In this document: in pieces, positions 38,589-47,885 of the stretch
How the letters are laid out: every line of letters begins with the position of its first letter
Numbering within the stretch: position 1 is the stretch's first letter
Source: Candidatus Brocadia sinica JPN1
GTDB lineage: Bacteria; Planctomycetota; Brocadiia; Brocadiales; Brocadiaceae
DNA: 64,000 bases
Reading direction: 5' to 3'
Assembly (NCBI RefSeq): GCF_000949635.1
Contig: NZ_BAFN01000001.1
Coordinates: 2,531,673-2,595,672 of the forward strand
The notes under the pieces: generated by a model
Told to the model about the DNA's origin: nothing
The model's input: only the letters and a program-made list of their open reading frames with translations
Databases searched by the model: none
Position numbers and translations under genes: made by a program

Positions 38589-41500
38589 ATGAGGAATAGA
38601 TCCACTTTATTATTGGCCGGTCTTGTTGCAGCAATGCTTGCCACGTGGTTTATAGACAGTTCAAACCTCGCAAGTGAGGATAGAACAGAACAGAACAGAA
38701 CAGAACAGAACAGAACAGAACAGAACACAAACACCTTATATTGTCCTCACATAAAATATGGTCTGGATTGGCAGACATCCGTTCAGATCACGAATATTGA
38801 ATGCAGTTGTAAACAGAAAAGGGTTCGGGTAAAACTCTCCACCCATGATAATAACGGTACATTTACCGGTACTATAAAGAATGTTAGGAAACTCAAGGCA
38901 AATGAAACAAAGGTTATTGATCCCCAATCATTGCCTCCCAGTGCGGCATCTTTAAAGATTGCACCCAACGGAAACCTCATATCCCACGTCATTTACAGGA
39001 CAAACGACGGTAAAAAATCAGAAGTAGTCCCTGCCGTAAAAGCGCCATCCATGCAACTGGACTTTCCCGTATTGGCCGATTATGAAGACGTTTTTATCTA
39101 CGAAACGATCACCCTTTTAAATCCAAATCCAACCCCTGCAAGTATCGAGATGATAGCCTTAGATAAAAACGGATATGAAATAGAGCGCATGGCAGTATCA
39201 CCCCTTTCTTCGTGGGAGAGCAATACCATCGCTCTCGTAGATATCTTTGGACCAAAAACATTAAAAGACCTTTCAACGGTAAGGGTTGTTTCAGACACCA
39301 ATATTGCCGGAATTCAGCTTGTGGATTATCCGGGGAATGACCTCGTTGGTCTGCCGGCGCTGACCGTTGCCAGTAAAGGCTGGACATTTCCCATTGCAAC
39401 GGAAGGCGGCAACCAGGCGCTCTGGACAAGGGTTGGGGTGATAAATCCCGGAGGCGAAACTGCTGATATCAGTGTTGAGGCCTTCGATGCAAGTAACAAT
39501 TCCCTTGGAGCCATCGACAGAAAAAGTCTTTTACCCGGTGCGATATATTTTACCGGCACAGAAAACACAAGTACGGATGGTGGTGTCATACCATTAAATG
39601 CCGCTTATATAAAGGTCACCGCTGATAGACCTATAAGTGGATTCGAGGTTGTTGGCGTTATAGATGGTAGCGGTCTTGCGGCAGTTATGGGAATTCCTGA
39701 GGAAGACCTGACCGCAGTGGGATTTGAGATAACAGGCACCAATGACAGTGGTGTACTGAATGCATATTTGATGGTGAGAATGGAAGATGGGAGTGTGAAG
39801 TCAACTGCGATGAGTTTGGAAAATGAAGAGTGGAACAAAGTTTTAAAACTAATCATGGAATCCGAAATAGCAGGAGATTTTACACTAAAAAAGGATTTAG
39901 CAAGAGAAAGAGATGCCTTTATACCCTCCTATTACCCCTCTGACGTTAAACCTTGTGAAGCTAAATTAATTAAAAAGCTAGAGAAAAAAGGAGCTAAAGT
40001 AATATATTTAAATCCTAGCAATGAAAAAAAACCAGTTTGTACACAAGGAACAGGATGTGGTGAGTGGGAATGTTATGATGAAAGAAAAGTTGCTGATAAA
40101 GTGGCAGATATGCTTTACGCTGAAGGATACTCAGTAATTGTGGATTACGACCAATATAATGCAGGAAAGAGGGCGAATGAGGAAAGTACACTACCAAATG
40201 TATTTGTATCAATCCACTCCAATGCAACGACTGAAGAACTTACAAATATTTGCAAAGGAAAACAAACCGGTCCAGAAACTTGGTGGGAAAATAGTAATAC
40301 AGGTGATGAGACTTTGTCACTAAATATTCAAAACGCACTTGTGGCAGAACTGAGAAAAAACGAGTACAAGGGCAATTTAAACCGTGGAATAAAGGACTGG
40401 AATAAAAAGGAATGCCGTAACTGTGATAATGATAACTGTAGTAATCCGAAAAATTGTAAACATCCGATGTGGCCTAATTGGTATGAGGCCAAAATGCCCG
40501 CGTGCTTAGTTGAGACACTCTTTCACGATAATCCAGAGGATGCATATATTTTATGTTCTAAGGCAGAAATAGTTGCACAAGGAATTGCTGATGGAATAAT
40601 AACATTTCTTACTGCCACACCTCCGCCTTCTCCCTTCTTGTCGTTCCCATTACGAGGCAAAAATGCTTATAACGCGGAGATAATATCGGTTTTTGATCAT
40701 TCAATGAAAAAGAAAATGAGGTATTGTCCCGACAACGTTAAAGATTCTTTACACAGTTCGGTAATTGCATATACAGGTGAAAAAGGAACAGAACCAAATG
40801 AAAAAGAAAGTGGTAAGTCTGGTACGAATTGTCCTGGCCATAAAATTTATAGTTTTTTTAAGAGTCAGGATGATAAAACACCATTTTATATAAATGGCCA
40901 TTACGTTGGTACAAAAAATAGTGGACCTAATACATTGAATTATGATGGCCATCCGGGATATGATTATAATATTGAGCATGTTGATGGAAAAGATGTTCTT
41001 GCGGCAGGAACAGGAACGGTAATTGTGGCAGATTGGGAAAATACAGAAAACCATGACAAAGGACTAGGCCTTCGCATAATTATAGATCACAATAACGGTT
41101 ATCGTACTATATATGGACATTTATCATCTGTAAAAGTACAAAAGAATGACAAGATAACTACAGTAGGGCAAGTTATTGGAGAATGGGGTAGCACGGGTAA
41201 TTCAGGTGGGCGCCATCTTCATTTTGAAGTGCGAACTGAAGATGATATATCAGTCGATCCCTATGGTTGGGATCAGGATAAATTAGGAGACGACCCATAC
41301 ACACTATATAATCCAGGAGTAGTTAATTATACACTTTGGGTGACAACAGCCATCCTTCCAAAAATTACCTCAATTAGTCCGACGAGCGGAGTTTCTGGCA
41401 CTTCAGTAACAATAAATGGTACGAACTTTGGTACAACGCAAGGGACGGTAAAATTTGGCACAGCGGAAGCCACCGTTACTTCATGGAGTGATACCAAAAT

Positions 41501-43706
41501 TGTTGCAACTGCACCTGCTGGTACTGGAACGGTAAACGTGACGGTAACAACAAATGCAGGAACAAGCAATGGGGTACCATTTGCATATACCACTGTCACT
41601 ATCATCTTTCCCAATGGAGGCGAACACTTACTAGCTGGCAGCGAACAAACAATTGAATGGAAGGTAGATGGTGATACTTCACAAATTAAAGACTTCCTGG
41701 TCGCTTCCTCCATCGATGGAGGAACCAACTATACAGCAATAGGTACGGTAACTGCTACTGACCGCTTTTTGTCTAAAAAGATACCTTCCTATGTATTATC
41801 TACGCAGTGTAAGGTAGCGGTGGTTGCCCATGATGCTTCAGGACGCACTTTGGCAGGGGATGCCAGTGATAATAACTTTACCATATCAAAATGTCAGATG
41901 CCTGGTACATTCACCCTTACAGCCTCTCCTGGGTGTAACGGCAGTAGTTCTCAGATATTGTTAAGCTGGACTGGTTCGAGTGACGCAACATCATACGATC
42001 TCTATCGTAACGGAAGCTCGTATAAAACCGGATTAAATGGTACACAATACACAGATAAGTCAGTAACATCAGGAACGATATATACCTACTACGTGACAGC
42101 AAAAAACTCCTGCGGTTCCACCAAATCCAATACCGCCTCTGCAACAGCAAACGATTGTAACACAACATTCACCGTTACTTATCCCAATGGAGGTGAGACA
42201 TGGCAGACAGGGAGTACCCAGAAAGTTACGTGGACTTACAAGGGTGACCCAGGACCAAATGTGAAGATTGAACTTCTAAAGGGCGGTGCTTGGAACTACA
42301 CCATTGCTTCAAGTACATCGATAGGAAGCAATGGAAGCGGATCATATATCTGGACGGTTCCTAAAGATCAAGCTTCGGGAAGCGATTACAAGATCAGAAT
42401 CACCAGTACGAACGTTTACACTGATACGAGTGATGGCAATTTTACGATAGGAGGCACTATTCCAAGCATTGCCTCAATTAATCCTATGAGTGGAACTGCT
42501 GGCACTTCAGTAACGATAAATGGTAAGAACTTTGGTACAACGCAGCAGGGTACAAGCACAATAAAATTCGGCATTGCAACAGCAACTGTTACTTCATGGA
42601 GTGACACCAAAATTGTTGCAATTGCGCCTACTAATAGCGGAACGGTTAACGTGACGGTTACCACAACCTCAGGAACAAGCAATGGTATACCGTTTACTTA
42701 TAATGAAAATCCACCGCACATTGACAGTGTGAGTCCGAATCCGGTGATAGGTTCAAACAGCCCCCAGATCGTCACGCTTTACGGCCAGTACTTTGCATCG
42801 GGATTGACGGTGACGGTTGGCTGGACTGGGGGTTCAAAGGTGTTGAGCAGTTCACAGGTATTTGTGGACAGTTCAACCCAGGTGCGTATCTCAATTACCA
42901 CAACCACCGATCCGGACACGTGGACGGTAAAGGTAACGAATCCTGACGGACAGAGTTCCAATACGGCGTACTTCCAGGTGATCGCGCCACCACCAAATCC
43001 ACCGCACATTGACAGTGTGAGTCCCAATCCGGTGATAGGTTCAAACAGCCCCCAGATCGTCACGCTTTACGGCCAATACTTTGCATCGGGATTGACGGTG
43101 ACGGTTGGCTGGACTGGGGGTTCAAAGGTGTTGAGCAGTTCACAGGTATTTGTGGACAGTTCAACCCAGGTGCGTATCTCAATTACCACAACCACCGATC
43201 CGGACACGTGGACGGTAAAGGTAACGAATCCTGACGGACAGAGTTCCAATACGGCGTACTTCCAGGTGATCGCGCCTACCACCGAGGTAATTGTTGACGA
43301 TCAAAGCTCTGGTTTCAGCAAGTACGGAGGCTCTTCTTACTGGTATGAGGCATGGATTGGTTACAATGGTCACATGTTTTGGACTACTAACAATCAAAAT
43401 ACAATTTATAATTCTGCAAAATGGCAGCCAAATCTCTCAAACGGAGGGGCTGGATATTATGCAGTGTATGTCTATATTCCAAGTGATTTTTCTAATACAA
43501 CGAATGCAACCTATACCATTTTTCACAACGGTATTACCGATACTCGTTCGGTTAACCAAAATAATTATTCTGACCAGTGGGTTTTGTTGGGAAATTTCTA
43601 TTTCTCCGCTAATGGAAGTGAATATGTTGAATTGGTTGACAAAACTGGTGAAACATTTAATACAAAAAAGATTGGCTTTGATGCAGTAAAATGGGTTAAG
43701 CAGTGA
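38589..43706 (+). CDS. Giant secreted multi-domain protein with two peptidoglycan-hydrolase domains
   Basis: The 1705-residue protein starts at an ATG with a strong AAGGAGGGG site. After a signal peptide come three RTEQN units encoded by nine copies of a 5-base repeat. Then follow a beta-rich region (50-400) and an Amidase_3-like domain near 468-677 (VFVSIHSNA; VETLFHDNPEDA), whose first zinc histidine appears missing. An M23 peptidase with intact HPGYDY and HLHFEV lies at 788-880. Next come an IPT/TIG domain, a FPNGGE module, an Fn3-like domain, a YPNGGE module and a second TIG. Two near-identical 92-residue repeats (1375-1563) and a golvesin C-terminal-like domain close it. It likely acts outside the cell in wall remodelling or adhesion, under riboswitch control. 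Confidence 0.85.
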   Translation: MRNRSTLLLAGLVAAMLATWFIDSSNLASEDRTEQNRTEQNRTEQNTNTLYCPHIKYGLDWQTSVQITNIECSCKQKRVRVKLSTHDNNGTFTGTIKNVRKLKANETKVIDPQSLPPSAASLKIAPNGNLISHVIYRTNDGKKSEVVPAVKAPSMQLDFPVLADYEDVFIYETITLLNPNPTPASIEMIALDKNGYEIERMAVSPLSSWESNTIALVDIFGPKTLKDLSTVRVVSDTNIAGIQLVDYPGNDLVGLPALTVASKGWTFPIATEGGNQALWTRVGVINPGGETADISVEAFDASNNSLGAIDRKSLLPGAIYFTGTENTSTDGGVIPLNAAYIKVTADRPISGFEVVGVIDGSGLAAVMGIPEEDLTAVGFEITGTNDSGVLNAYLMVRMEDGSVKSTAMSLENEEWNKVLKLIMESEIAGDFTLKKDLARERDAFIPSYYPSDVKPCEAKLIKKLEKKGAKVIYLNPSNEKKPVCTQGTGCGEWECYDERKVADKVADMLYAEGYSVIVDYDQYNAGKRANEESTLPNVFVSIHSNATTEELTNICKGKQTGPETWWENSNTGDETLSLNIQNALVAELRKNEYKGNLNRGIKDWNKKECRNCDNDNCSNPKNCKHPMWPNWYEAKMPACLVETLFHDNPEDAYILCSKAEIVAQGIADGIITFLTATPPPSPFLSFPLRGKNAYNAEIISVFDHSMKKKMRYCPDNVKDSLHSSVIAYTGEKGTEPNEKESGKSGTNCPGHKIYSFFKSQDDKTPFYINGHYVGTKNSGPNTLNYDGHPGYDYNIEHVDGKDVLAAGTGTVIVADWENTENHDKGLGLRIIIDHNNGYRTIYGHLSSVKVQKNDKITTVGQVIGEWGSTGNSGGRHLHFEVRTEDDISVDPYGWDQDKLGDDPYTLYNPGVVNYTLWVTTAILPKITSISPTSGVSGTSVTINGTNFGTTQGTVKFGTAEATVTSWSDTKIVATAPAGTGTVNVTVTTNAGTSNGVPFAYTTVTIIFPNGGEHLLAGSEQTIEWKVDGDTSQIKDFLVASSIDGGTNYTAIGTVTATDRFLSKKIPSYVLSTQCKVAVVAHDASGRTLAGDASDNNFTISKCQMPGTFTLTASPGCNGSSSQILLSWTGSSDATSYDLYRNGSSYKTGLNGTQYTDKSVTSGTIYTYYVTAKNSCGSTKSNTASATANDCNTTFTVTYPNGGETWQTGSTQKVTWTYKGDPGPNVKIELLKGGAWNYTIASSTSIGSNGSGSYIWTVPKDQASGSDYKIRITSTNVYTDTSDGNFTIGGTIPSIASINPMSGTAGTSVTINGKNFGTTQQGTSTIKFGIATATVTSWSDTKIVAIAPTNSGTVNVTVTTTSGTSNGIPFTYNENPPHIDSVSPNPVIGSNSPQIVTLYGQYFASGLTVTVGWTGGSKVLSSSQVFVDSSTQVRISITTTTDPDTWTVKVTNPDGQSSNTAYFQVIAPPPNPPHIDSVSPNPVIGSNSPQIVTLYGQYFASGLTVTVGWTGGSKVLSSSQVFVDSSTQVRISITTTTDPDTWTVKVTNPDGQSSNTAYFQVIAPTTEVIVDDQSSGFSKYGGSSYWYEAWIGYNGHMFWTTNNQNTIYNSAKWQPNLSNGGAGYYAVYVYIPSDFSNTTNATYTIFHNGITDTRSVNQNNYSDQWVLLGNFYFSANGSEYVELVDKTGETFNTKKIGFDAVKWVKQ
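38682..38726 (+). repeat. Pentanucleotide tandem repeat AGAAC x9 inside the coding region
   Basis: Nine perfect copies of AGAAC lie between codons 32 and 46 of the giant secreted protein, just after the signal peptide. Because the unit is 5 bases, gain or loss of one copy shifts the frame and would stop translation early. This is the form of a slipped-strand phase-variation tract. Confidence 0.95.
42711..43276 (+). repeat. Two 278-base direct repeats within the giant secreted-protein gene
   Basis: Bases 42711-42988 and 42999-43276 differ at about two positions. Each encodes one Ig-like IPT/TIG-type module beginning PPHIDSVSPNPVIGSN. The near identity shows a recent duplication or ongoing homogenisation. 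Confidence 0.95.
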
Positions 43707-43728
43707 CAAGGGAAAGACAATCCAAGTA

Positions 43729-43810
43729 TATTTTCTTGCTACCACTGACTCATATAATACTACGGTGTTCAGGATAGATGATGTCAGCCTAATGTCAGAT
43801 GGGAATTGAT
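43729..43810 (+). pseudogene. C-terminal fragment of a secreted carbohydrate-binding-like domain
   Basis: The frame TTDSYNTTVFRIDDVSLMSDGN, ending at the stop at 43808-43810, resembles the last strand pair of jelly-roll carbohydrate-binding modules. It has no start and follows the giant protein gene by about 20 bases, so it looks like a remnant of a former C-terminus or of a second gene. Confidence 0.5.
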
Positions 43811-43954
43811 TTAATACACGGGAACTGTCATCCGCTTACGAGGTTTCAGTTTTTCCTGGATGGCCTGCTCTATCCTTTCAGCCTCAGCGCCAGGTATCCA
43901 GAGTTCGTTACATTGGTCACAGACCTGTACAGGGACTTTTTTATTAAAAGGCTG
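43811..43954 (-). pseudogene. YgiT/MqsA-type zinc-finger antitoxin fragment
   Basis: The minus strand encodes NKKVPVQVCDQCNELWIPGAEAERIEQAI and ends KRMTVPVY, with no start. The VCDQC-ELW pattern and the helix after it resemble the C-terminal half of the zinc-binding domain of YgiT/MqsA-type antitoxins. The N-terminal CxxC and any toxin gene are missing. Confidence 0.55.
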
Positions 43955-44092
43955 GAACTACAGTGAGGGGAAGTTTTTTAGACTTTGTGCGGATTTTTCA
44001 GGCGTTATTTTCACTTTCTAAAAAAGGCAAAGAGTACCCCGACAATCGCCCAGAACTGCCCAAAGATGAATATGAACATCCATATTAAGAGA
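43955..44092. other. Gene-remnant region before the MITE
   Basis: On the minus strand a short frame reading MFIFIFGQFWAIVGVLFAFF then RK and stop (about 44018-44083) looks like the end of a small membrane protein. The MITE at 44093 cuts it off from any upstream part. No complete gene is present. Confidence 0.3.
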
Positions 44093-44238
44093 TTGGGGCT
44101 GTCTAAAAAGTTCGATTTTCAAACGTCATTGCGAGCGTTAGCGAAGCAATCTATTTTGAAACCCTTTAATGATCAGGGGATTGCTTCAGTCGTTCCTCCT
44201 TCGCAATGACATGGTAATGACTTTTTGGACAGCCCCAA
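44093..44238. mobile_element. MITE-like element with terminal inverted repeats
   Basis: TTGGGGCTGTCTAAAAAGT at 44093-44111 and its reverse complement at 44220-44238 match at 18 of 19 bases. Inside is a second palindrome built from CGTCATTGCGAGCG and CTTCGCAATGAC, a very common dispersed repeat type. The element has no gene. A further REP-like motif (TGTCATTCTGAATGAAGCGG) follows at 44256. Confidence 0.75.
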
Positions 44239-44386
44239 TGACACGCATACACTGTCATTCTGAATGAAGCGGAGCGGAATGAAGAATCCATAAGGGTTTT
44301 ACCAAAGATGCATTTCAAAAAGCTAAATTAGTACAAAATTATAACAACGTTTCATAAAGGTTTCATAAAAGGAAGAGGGTAAATAT

Positions 44387-47300
44387 ATGAGAAACACCGT
44401 ATTTAGCCTTGTGCATGGCAGATCTGGTATTTTGTGGTGTATGGCAGTTCTTTTATCGGTAACATTCCTAGCAGAAGCAATTCTGGCTGAACAGGAGGGG
44501 GTGGATAATGTGAGGTTGGACGAAACGCGCCCAACGGAAATCTGCAAACTCCTCACAAACAAAACTGCCTCCGAAAAAGCACAAATCAAATCCCGTGAAA
44601 TTGCCAGGCAGGATTTTAAGGGTGAATACATAAACACGCAGTACGGCGTAAAGGTGGAAATAATCGGTGAAGTAAAAGAGATTAACATCAATGGACAGAG
44701 CGGTATAGAACTCTTTGCAAAGGCGTGGAAAGGCGACAAACAACTCGGTTTCGGTAAAGACGGCTCGGTGGAAATAGAAAGGTTTAGGATATTTAACCCT
44801 CCCATTCTGGTGGACGACCCGAATGGTGATATTGTAAGAGAATGGACGGATGAAAAAACCGGCGAACTAAAACAAAGAAAACTAAGAGAAGACCCGATTG
44901 AAGCAATACGGCAGACAGTTGCCCATAATGTCAAAATTGTCGGAAAAGAGAACGCTCAAATAGTAATTGGTAAAATCGGCAATACCACCTCCACTTTTTA
45001 TCCAGACGCTCACCCAGAAAACACAAGCCACGATGCAATGTTATACACCAGTCCTAATGCTTCTTGGGATACTGTTCACGATACGGCAAATGCAGACGGA
45101 GCACTTGATAATTACTCCGGTCCAGACCGATTCGTCTATTCTGGCAAAGATGGAGATAATTTCAGGATAATAAGATTCCAAACTCTTTTTGACACTTCAG
45201 CTATTGGTTCAGATACTGTAAGCTCCGCCACCGCTTCTTTGTATGTTAATTTGGTGAATAATGGCGATAACGACGGTGATGATTACATAGCGGTTGTTTC
45301 TTCCAATCCTGCTTCTAACACAGGTGCGGCTGTTGGTGATTATTCTTTAATGGGAACAACTGCTTATTCCAATACAATAGACTTATCTTCCATGTCCACA
45401 GGTGATTACGTTGACTGGACGATTAATGCGACCGGTTTGGCGGCAATTAATACCAGCGGAATTACCAAATTCGGTTTTCGCGAAGGGCACGATATTATTG
45501 ATAGTGCTTATGCCGGAGGATTTGATACAGTAAACTCTATTGTTACCTACGCGGCTGAAGCATCCGGTACCGCCAACGATCCAAAACTTGTAGTGGTACA
45601 TAGTACGCCTACCCCAACACCCACGCCGACACCAATCGACACCTCCGCCCCAAGCGGTTCAATAAGCATCAACAGCGGCGATTCATATACTAATTCAACC
45701 AGCGTTAACCTGACGCTTTCAGCAACGGATAATGTCGGGGTGACGGGTTATTACCTCTCTACCAGTTCAACCAAGCCCTCTGCCTCAGATTCTGGCTGGG
45801 TATCCGTCTCTTCCACCACCAGTTTTAGTACCAGTATTTCATATGCATTAAGCAGCGGTGACGGTAGTAAGACGCTCTATGCCTGGTATAAGGATTCTGG
45901 GGGAAATGTGTCAGATACCGCCAGTGATTCCATTATTTTAGACACCACATCGTCAACAGTGACTATTACTAACCCCACCACAGAGTCTACCTATACGACA
46001 ATGAGTAGTACAATAAACCTAGGAGGTACCGCTTCGGATAGCACCAGCGGCGTAAATAGTGTGACGTGGAGCAATAATAGGGGAGGTATCGGCACGGCAG
46101 GTGGAACGACGAACTGGATCGTTTCCAGTATAAGTCTGTCATACGGAGATAATATAATAACGGTAACAGCTACGGATGGGGCGGGCAATCCGGGGAAAGA
46201 TACAATAACCGTAAATTATATTCACGTAGATACACCACCACCAACGCCATCACCAACTCCCTGCACGGACGATTATGAGCCAAACAATAGCTTTAGCACG
46301 GCGTATGGTCCATTGACGTCAGGAAACAGCTATACTGGCAGGATATGCAGCGCCTCAGATGTGGATTATTTTAAGATAATAGTAGACAGCGCCGGTACGA
46401 TCTCGCTGACGCTTGGAGTGCCGTCCAACAGGGATTACGATCTTTACCTCTACGATGCATTACAAAATGAGGTTGCACTTTCACAAAAAGACACGGGAAT
46501 TACTGAAACAATATCATACGATACATCTACGACAGGGACATATTACATAAAGGTCGTTGGCTTTCAAAATGACTACGACGAGAGTCAAGCGTATACACTA
46601 TCAGGGACATGGTCTATATCCGATGAAACAGGCGATATTTATGGCAGGGTAACAGACGCAAAGGCAGGTACTGGTATTAATGGGGCGACAGTATCGACCG
46701 ATACGGGTAAATCTACCACAACGAGCAGACAGAGAGGACAGGATGGAGCTTATGTGTTGCAGGATGTAACCGCAGGGGTACGCACGATAACCGCAACGGC
46801 ATCTGGCTATGCATCGTCTTCTCAATCTGTCACGGTTGATTCTGGTGAGCAAGAAAGGCTTGATTTTGTATTGACATCTGCTACAACTCCTCCACCGACA
46901 CCAACAACAACTGTCTCACCTGTGCCAACACCCACATTTACCGGCAGCATTGAAGGCGAGGTCGTGAATCAGACAGATGGGAAACCTATTGCAGGTGCAA
47001 GCGTGGTGCTGGATTCAAAGGCGAATGTAACCAAGACCGATACAATTGGTCATTATCGTTTTGATAATGTATCTGTCGGGCAGCATAAGATAACAGCAGG
47101 GGCAAAGGGCTTCAAACAATCAGAAATAGAGACAATTACGGTAATTGCAAATCAAACAGCACATCAAAACTTTTCTTTAATGCCGTTGACTACCCCAACA
47201 CCAGTGGTATCGCCAACACCAATATCATCGCCAACGCCGGAAGTAATGCCCACACCGCCATGTGAGGCAGAATTGATGGAGGTATTTCCGGTAGAACTCG

Positions 47301-47566
47301 AACTTGAAAAAGAGGAGAGCAGTGAGGTGACGATTACTATCACGTGCGAGGATGGTATTACCCCTGTTCCCGGAGAAAAGGTGAAGGCAAAGGTCAAACC
47401 TGGCGGCGATATTGTGACGGTCTCTCCGTCAAACGCAGCTACCGATTCCAACGGTCAAGCCGTATTTACCATTACTGCTAAAAATAAGGCAGGAAAAGCA
47501 AAAGTGATGTTCAAGGACCAAGCCGCTGGCCTTAAGACAAGGGTAAAAGTGAAGGTAATAAAATGA
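44387..47566 (+). CDS. Large secreted multi-domain protein with PPC and carboxypeptidase-regulatory-like domains
   Basis: The 1059-residue protein has a signal peptide (about 1-34) and an N-terminal region of unknown type. A DNRLR/beta-sandwich-like part (200-400) ends in a TPTPTPTPTP linker near 408. Ig-like modules follow (415-620), then a pre-peptidase C-terminal domain near 625-740 (DDYEPNNSF; DVDYFKI; YYIKVVG). Two carboxypeptidase-regulatory-like domains lie near 749-830 (GDIYGRVTDA) and 853-930 (GSIEGEVVNQ), and a C-terminal Ig-like domain near 958-1059. Pro-Thr linkers join them. It is probably exported and involved in surface structure or adhesion. The MITE sits between it and the gene remnants upstream. 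Confidence 0.85.
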   Translation: MRNTVFSLVHGRSGILWCMAVLLSVTFLAEAILAEQEGVDNVRLDETRPTEICKLLTNKTASEKAQIKSREIARQDFKGEYINTQYGVKVEIIGEVKEININGQSGIELFAKAWKGDKQLGFGKDGSVEIERFRIFNPPILVDDPNGDIVREWTDEKTGELKQRKLREDPIEAIRQTVAHNVKIVGKENAQIVIGKIGNTTSTFYPDAHPENTSHDAMLYTSPNASWDTVHDTANADGALDNYSGPDRFVYSGKDGDNFRIIRFQTLFDTSAIGSDTVSSATASLYVNLVNNGDNDGDDYIAVVSSNPASNTGAAVGDYSLMGTTAYSNTIDLSSMSTGDYVDWTINATGLAAINTSGITKFGFREGHDIIDSAYAGGFDTVNSIVTYAAEASGTANDPKLVVVHSTPTPTPTPTPIDTSAPSGSISINSGDSYTNSTSVNLTLSATDNVGVTGYYLSTSSTKPSASDSGWVSVSSTTSFSTSISYALSSGDGSKTLYAWYKDSGGNVSDTASDSIILDTTSSTVTITNPTTESTYTTMSSTINLGGTASDSTSGVNSVTWSNNRGGIGTAGGTTNWIVSSISLSYGDNIITVTATDGAGNPGKDTITVNYIHVDTPPPTPSPTPCTDDYEPNNSFSTAYGPLTSGNSYTGRICSASDVDYFKIIVDSAGTISLTLGVPSNRDYDLYLYDALQNEVALSQKDTGITETISYDTSTTGTYYIKVVGFQNDYDESQAYTLSGTWSISDETGDIYGRVTDAKAGTGINGATVSTDTGKSTTTSRQRGQDGAYVLQDVTAGVRTITATASGYASSSQSVTVDSGEQERLDFVLTSATTPPPTPTTTVSPVPTPTFTGSIEGEVVNQTDGKPIAGASVVLDSKANVTKTDTIGHYRFDNVSVGQHKITAGAKGFKQSEIETITVIANQTAHQNFSLMPLTTPTPVVSPTPISSPTPEVMPTPPCEAELMEVFPVELELEKEESSEVTITITCEDGITPVPGEKVKAKVKPGGDIVTVSPSNAATDSNGQAVFTITAKNKAGKAKVMFKDQAAGLKTRVKVKVIK

Positions 47567-47595
47567 AACATGGGGTTCAATATACTTGCCTTTGT

Positions 47596-47833
47596 TAACC
47601 CGACTTTCGCAATTTGCACCCAAAAACGGTTATTTTGGGCATGTATAGCTGGGAAACCCTTGATATTAAAGGGGTGAATTTTCAAAACGGCTTGTAGTGC
47701 CGACCTACCCTATTGACGCGTTCACTGAAAACTGAGAAAATGTTTTCATGTTTTTACGGGCAAAATCACGGATGAAAGATGGCAAAACGCACCGTTATTG
47801 GAGCGTGGTGGAGAATCGTCGGGTGAGCGGGGG
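47596..47833 (+). mobile_element. 5' fragment of a second IS1634-type element
   Basis: The sequence from TTAACCCGACTTTCGCAATT at 47596 follows the left end of the IS at 35701 closely, including the TGTAGTGCCGACCTA segment and the first 25 or so codons of the transposase (MFLRAKSRMKDGKTHRYWSV). It stops abruptly at about 47833 and changes into a different repeat. It is a truncated relic. Confidence 0.85.
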
Positions 47834-47885
47834 AGGGCGTGCCTTGAAGTATGGAATACCTGAGTGGTTGAAAATACCACCTCTG
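47833..47885 (+). repeat. Dispersed repeat between IS fragment and intron copy 2
   Basis: GGCGTGCCTTGAAGTATGGA and the following bases (...GGTTGAAAATACCACCTCTG) match at about 80% the sequence at 58174-58226 after murA. A short hairpin (GTGGT...ACCAC) lies at its end, and the group II intron starts right after CTCTG. Confidence 0.6.

Noticed and set aside
38682-38726. CRISPR array
   Set aside because: The units are 5 bases with no spacers. No CRISPR-type repeat-spacer structure exists anywhere in the window.
46241-47250. TonB or autotransporter assignment for the second secreted protein because of Pro-Thr-rich stretches
   Set aside because: The stretches are linkers between Ig-like and regulatory-like domains. 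No beta-barrel or plug domain is present.
47833-47885. attC site of an integron
   Set aside because: There is a small hairpin, but no RYYYAAC/GTTRRRY pair at proper spacing and no integrase or cassette series.
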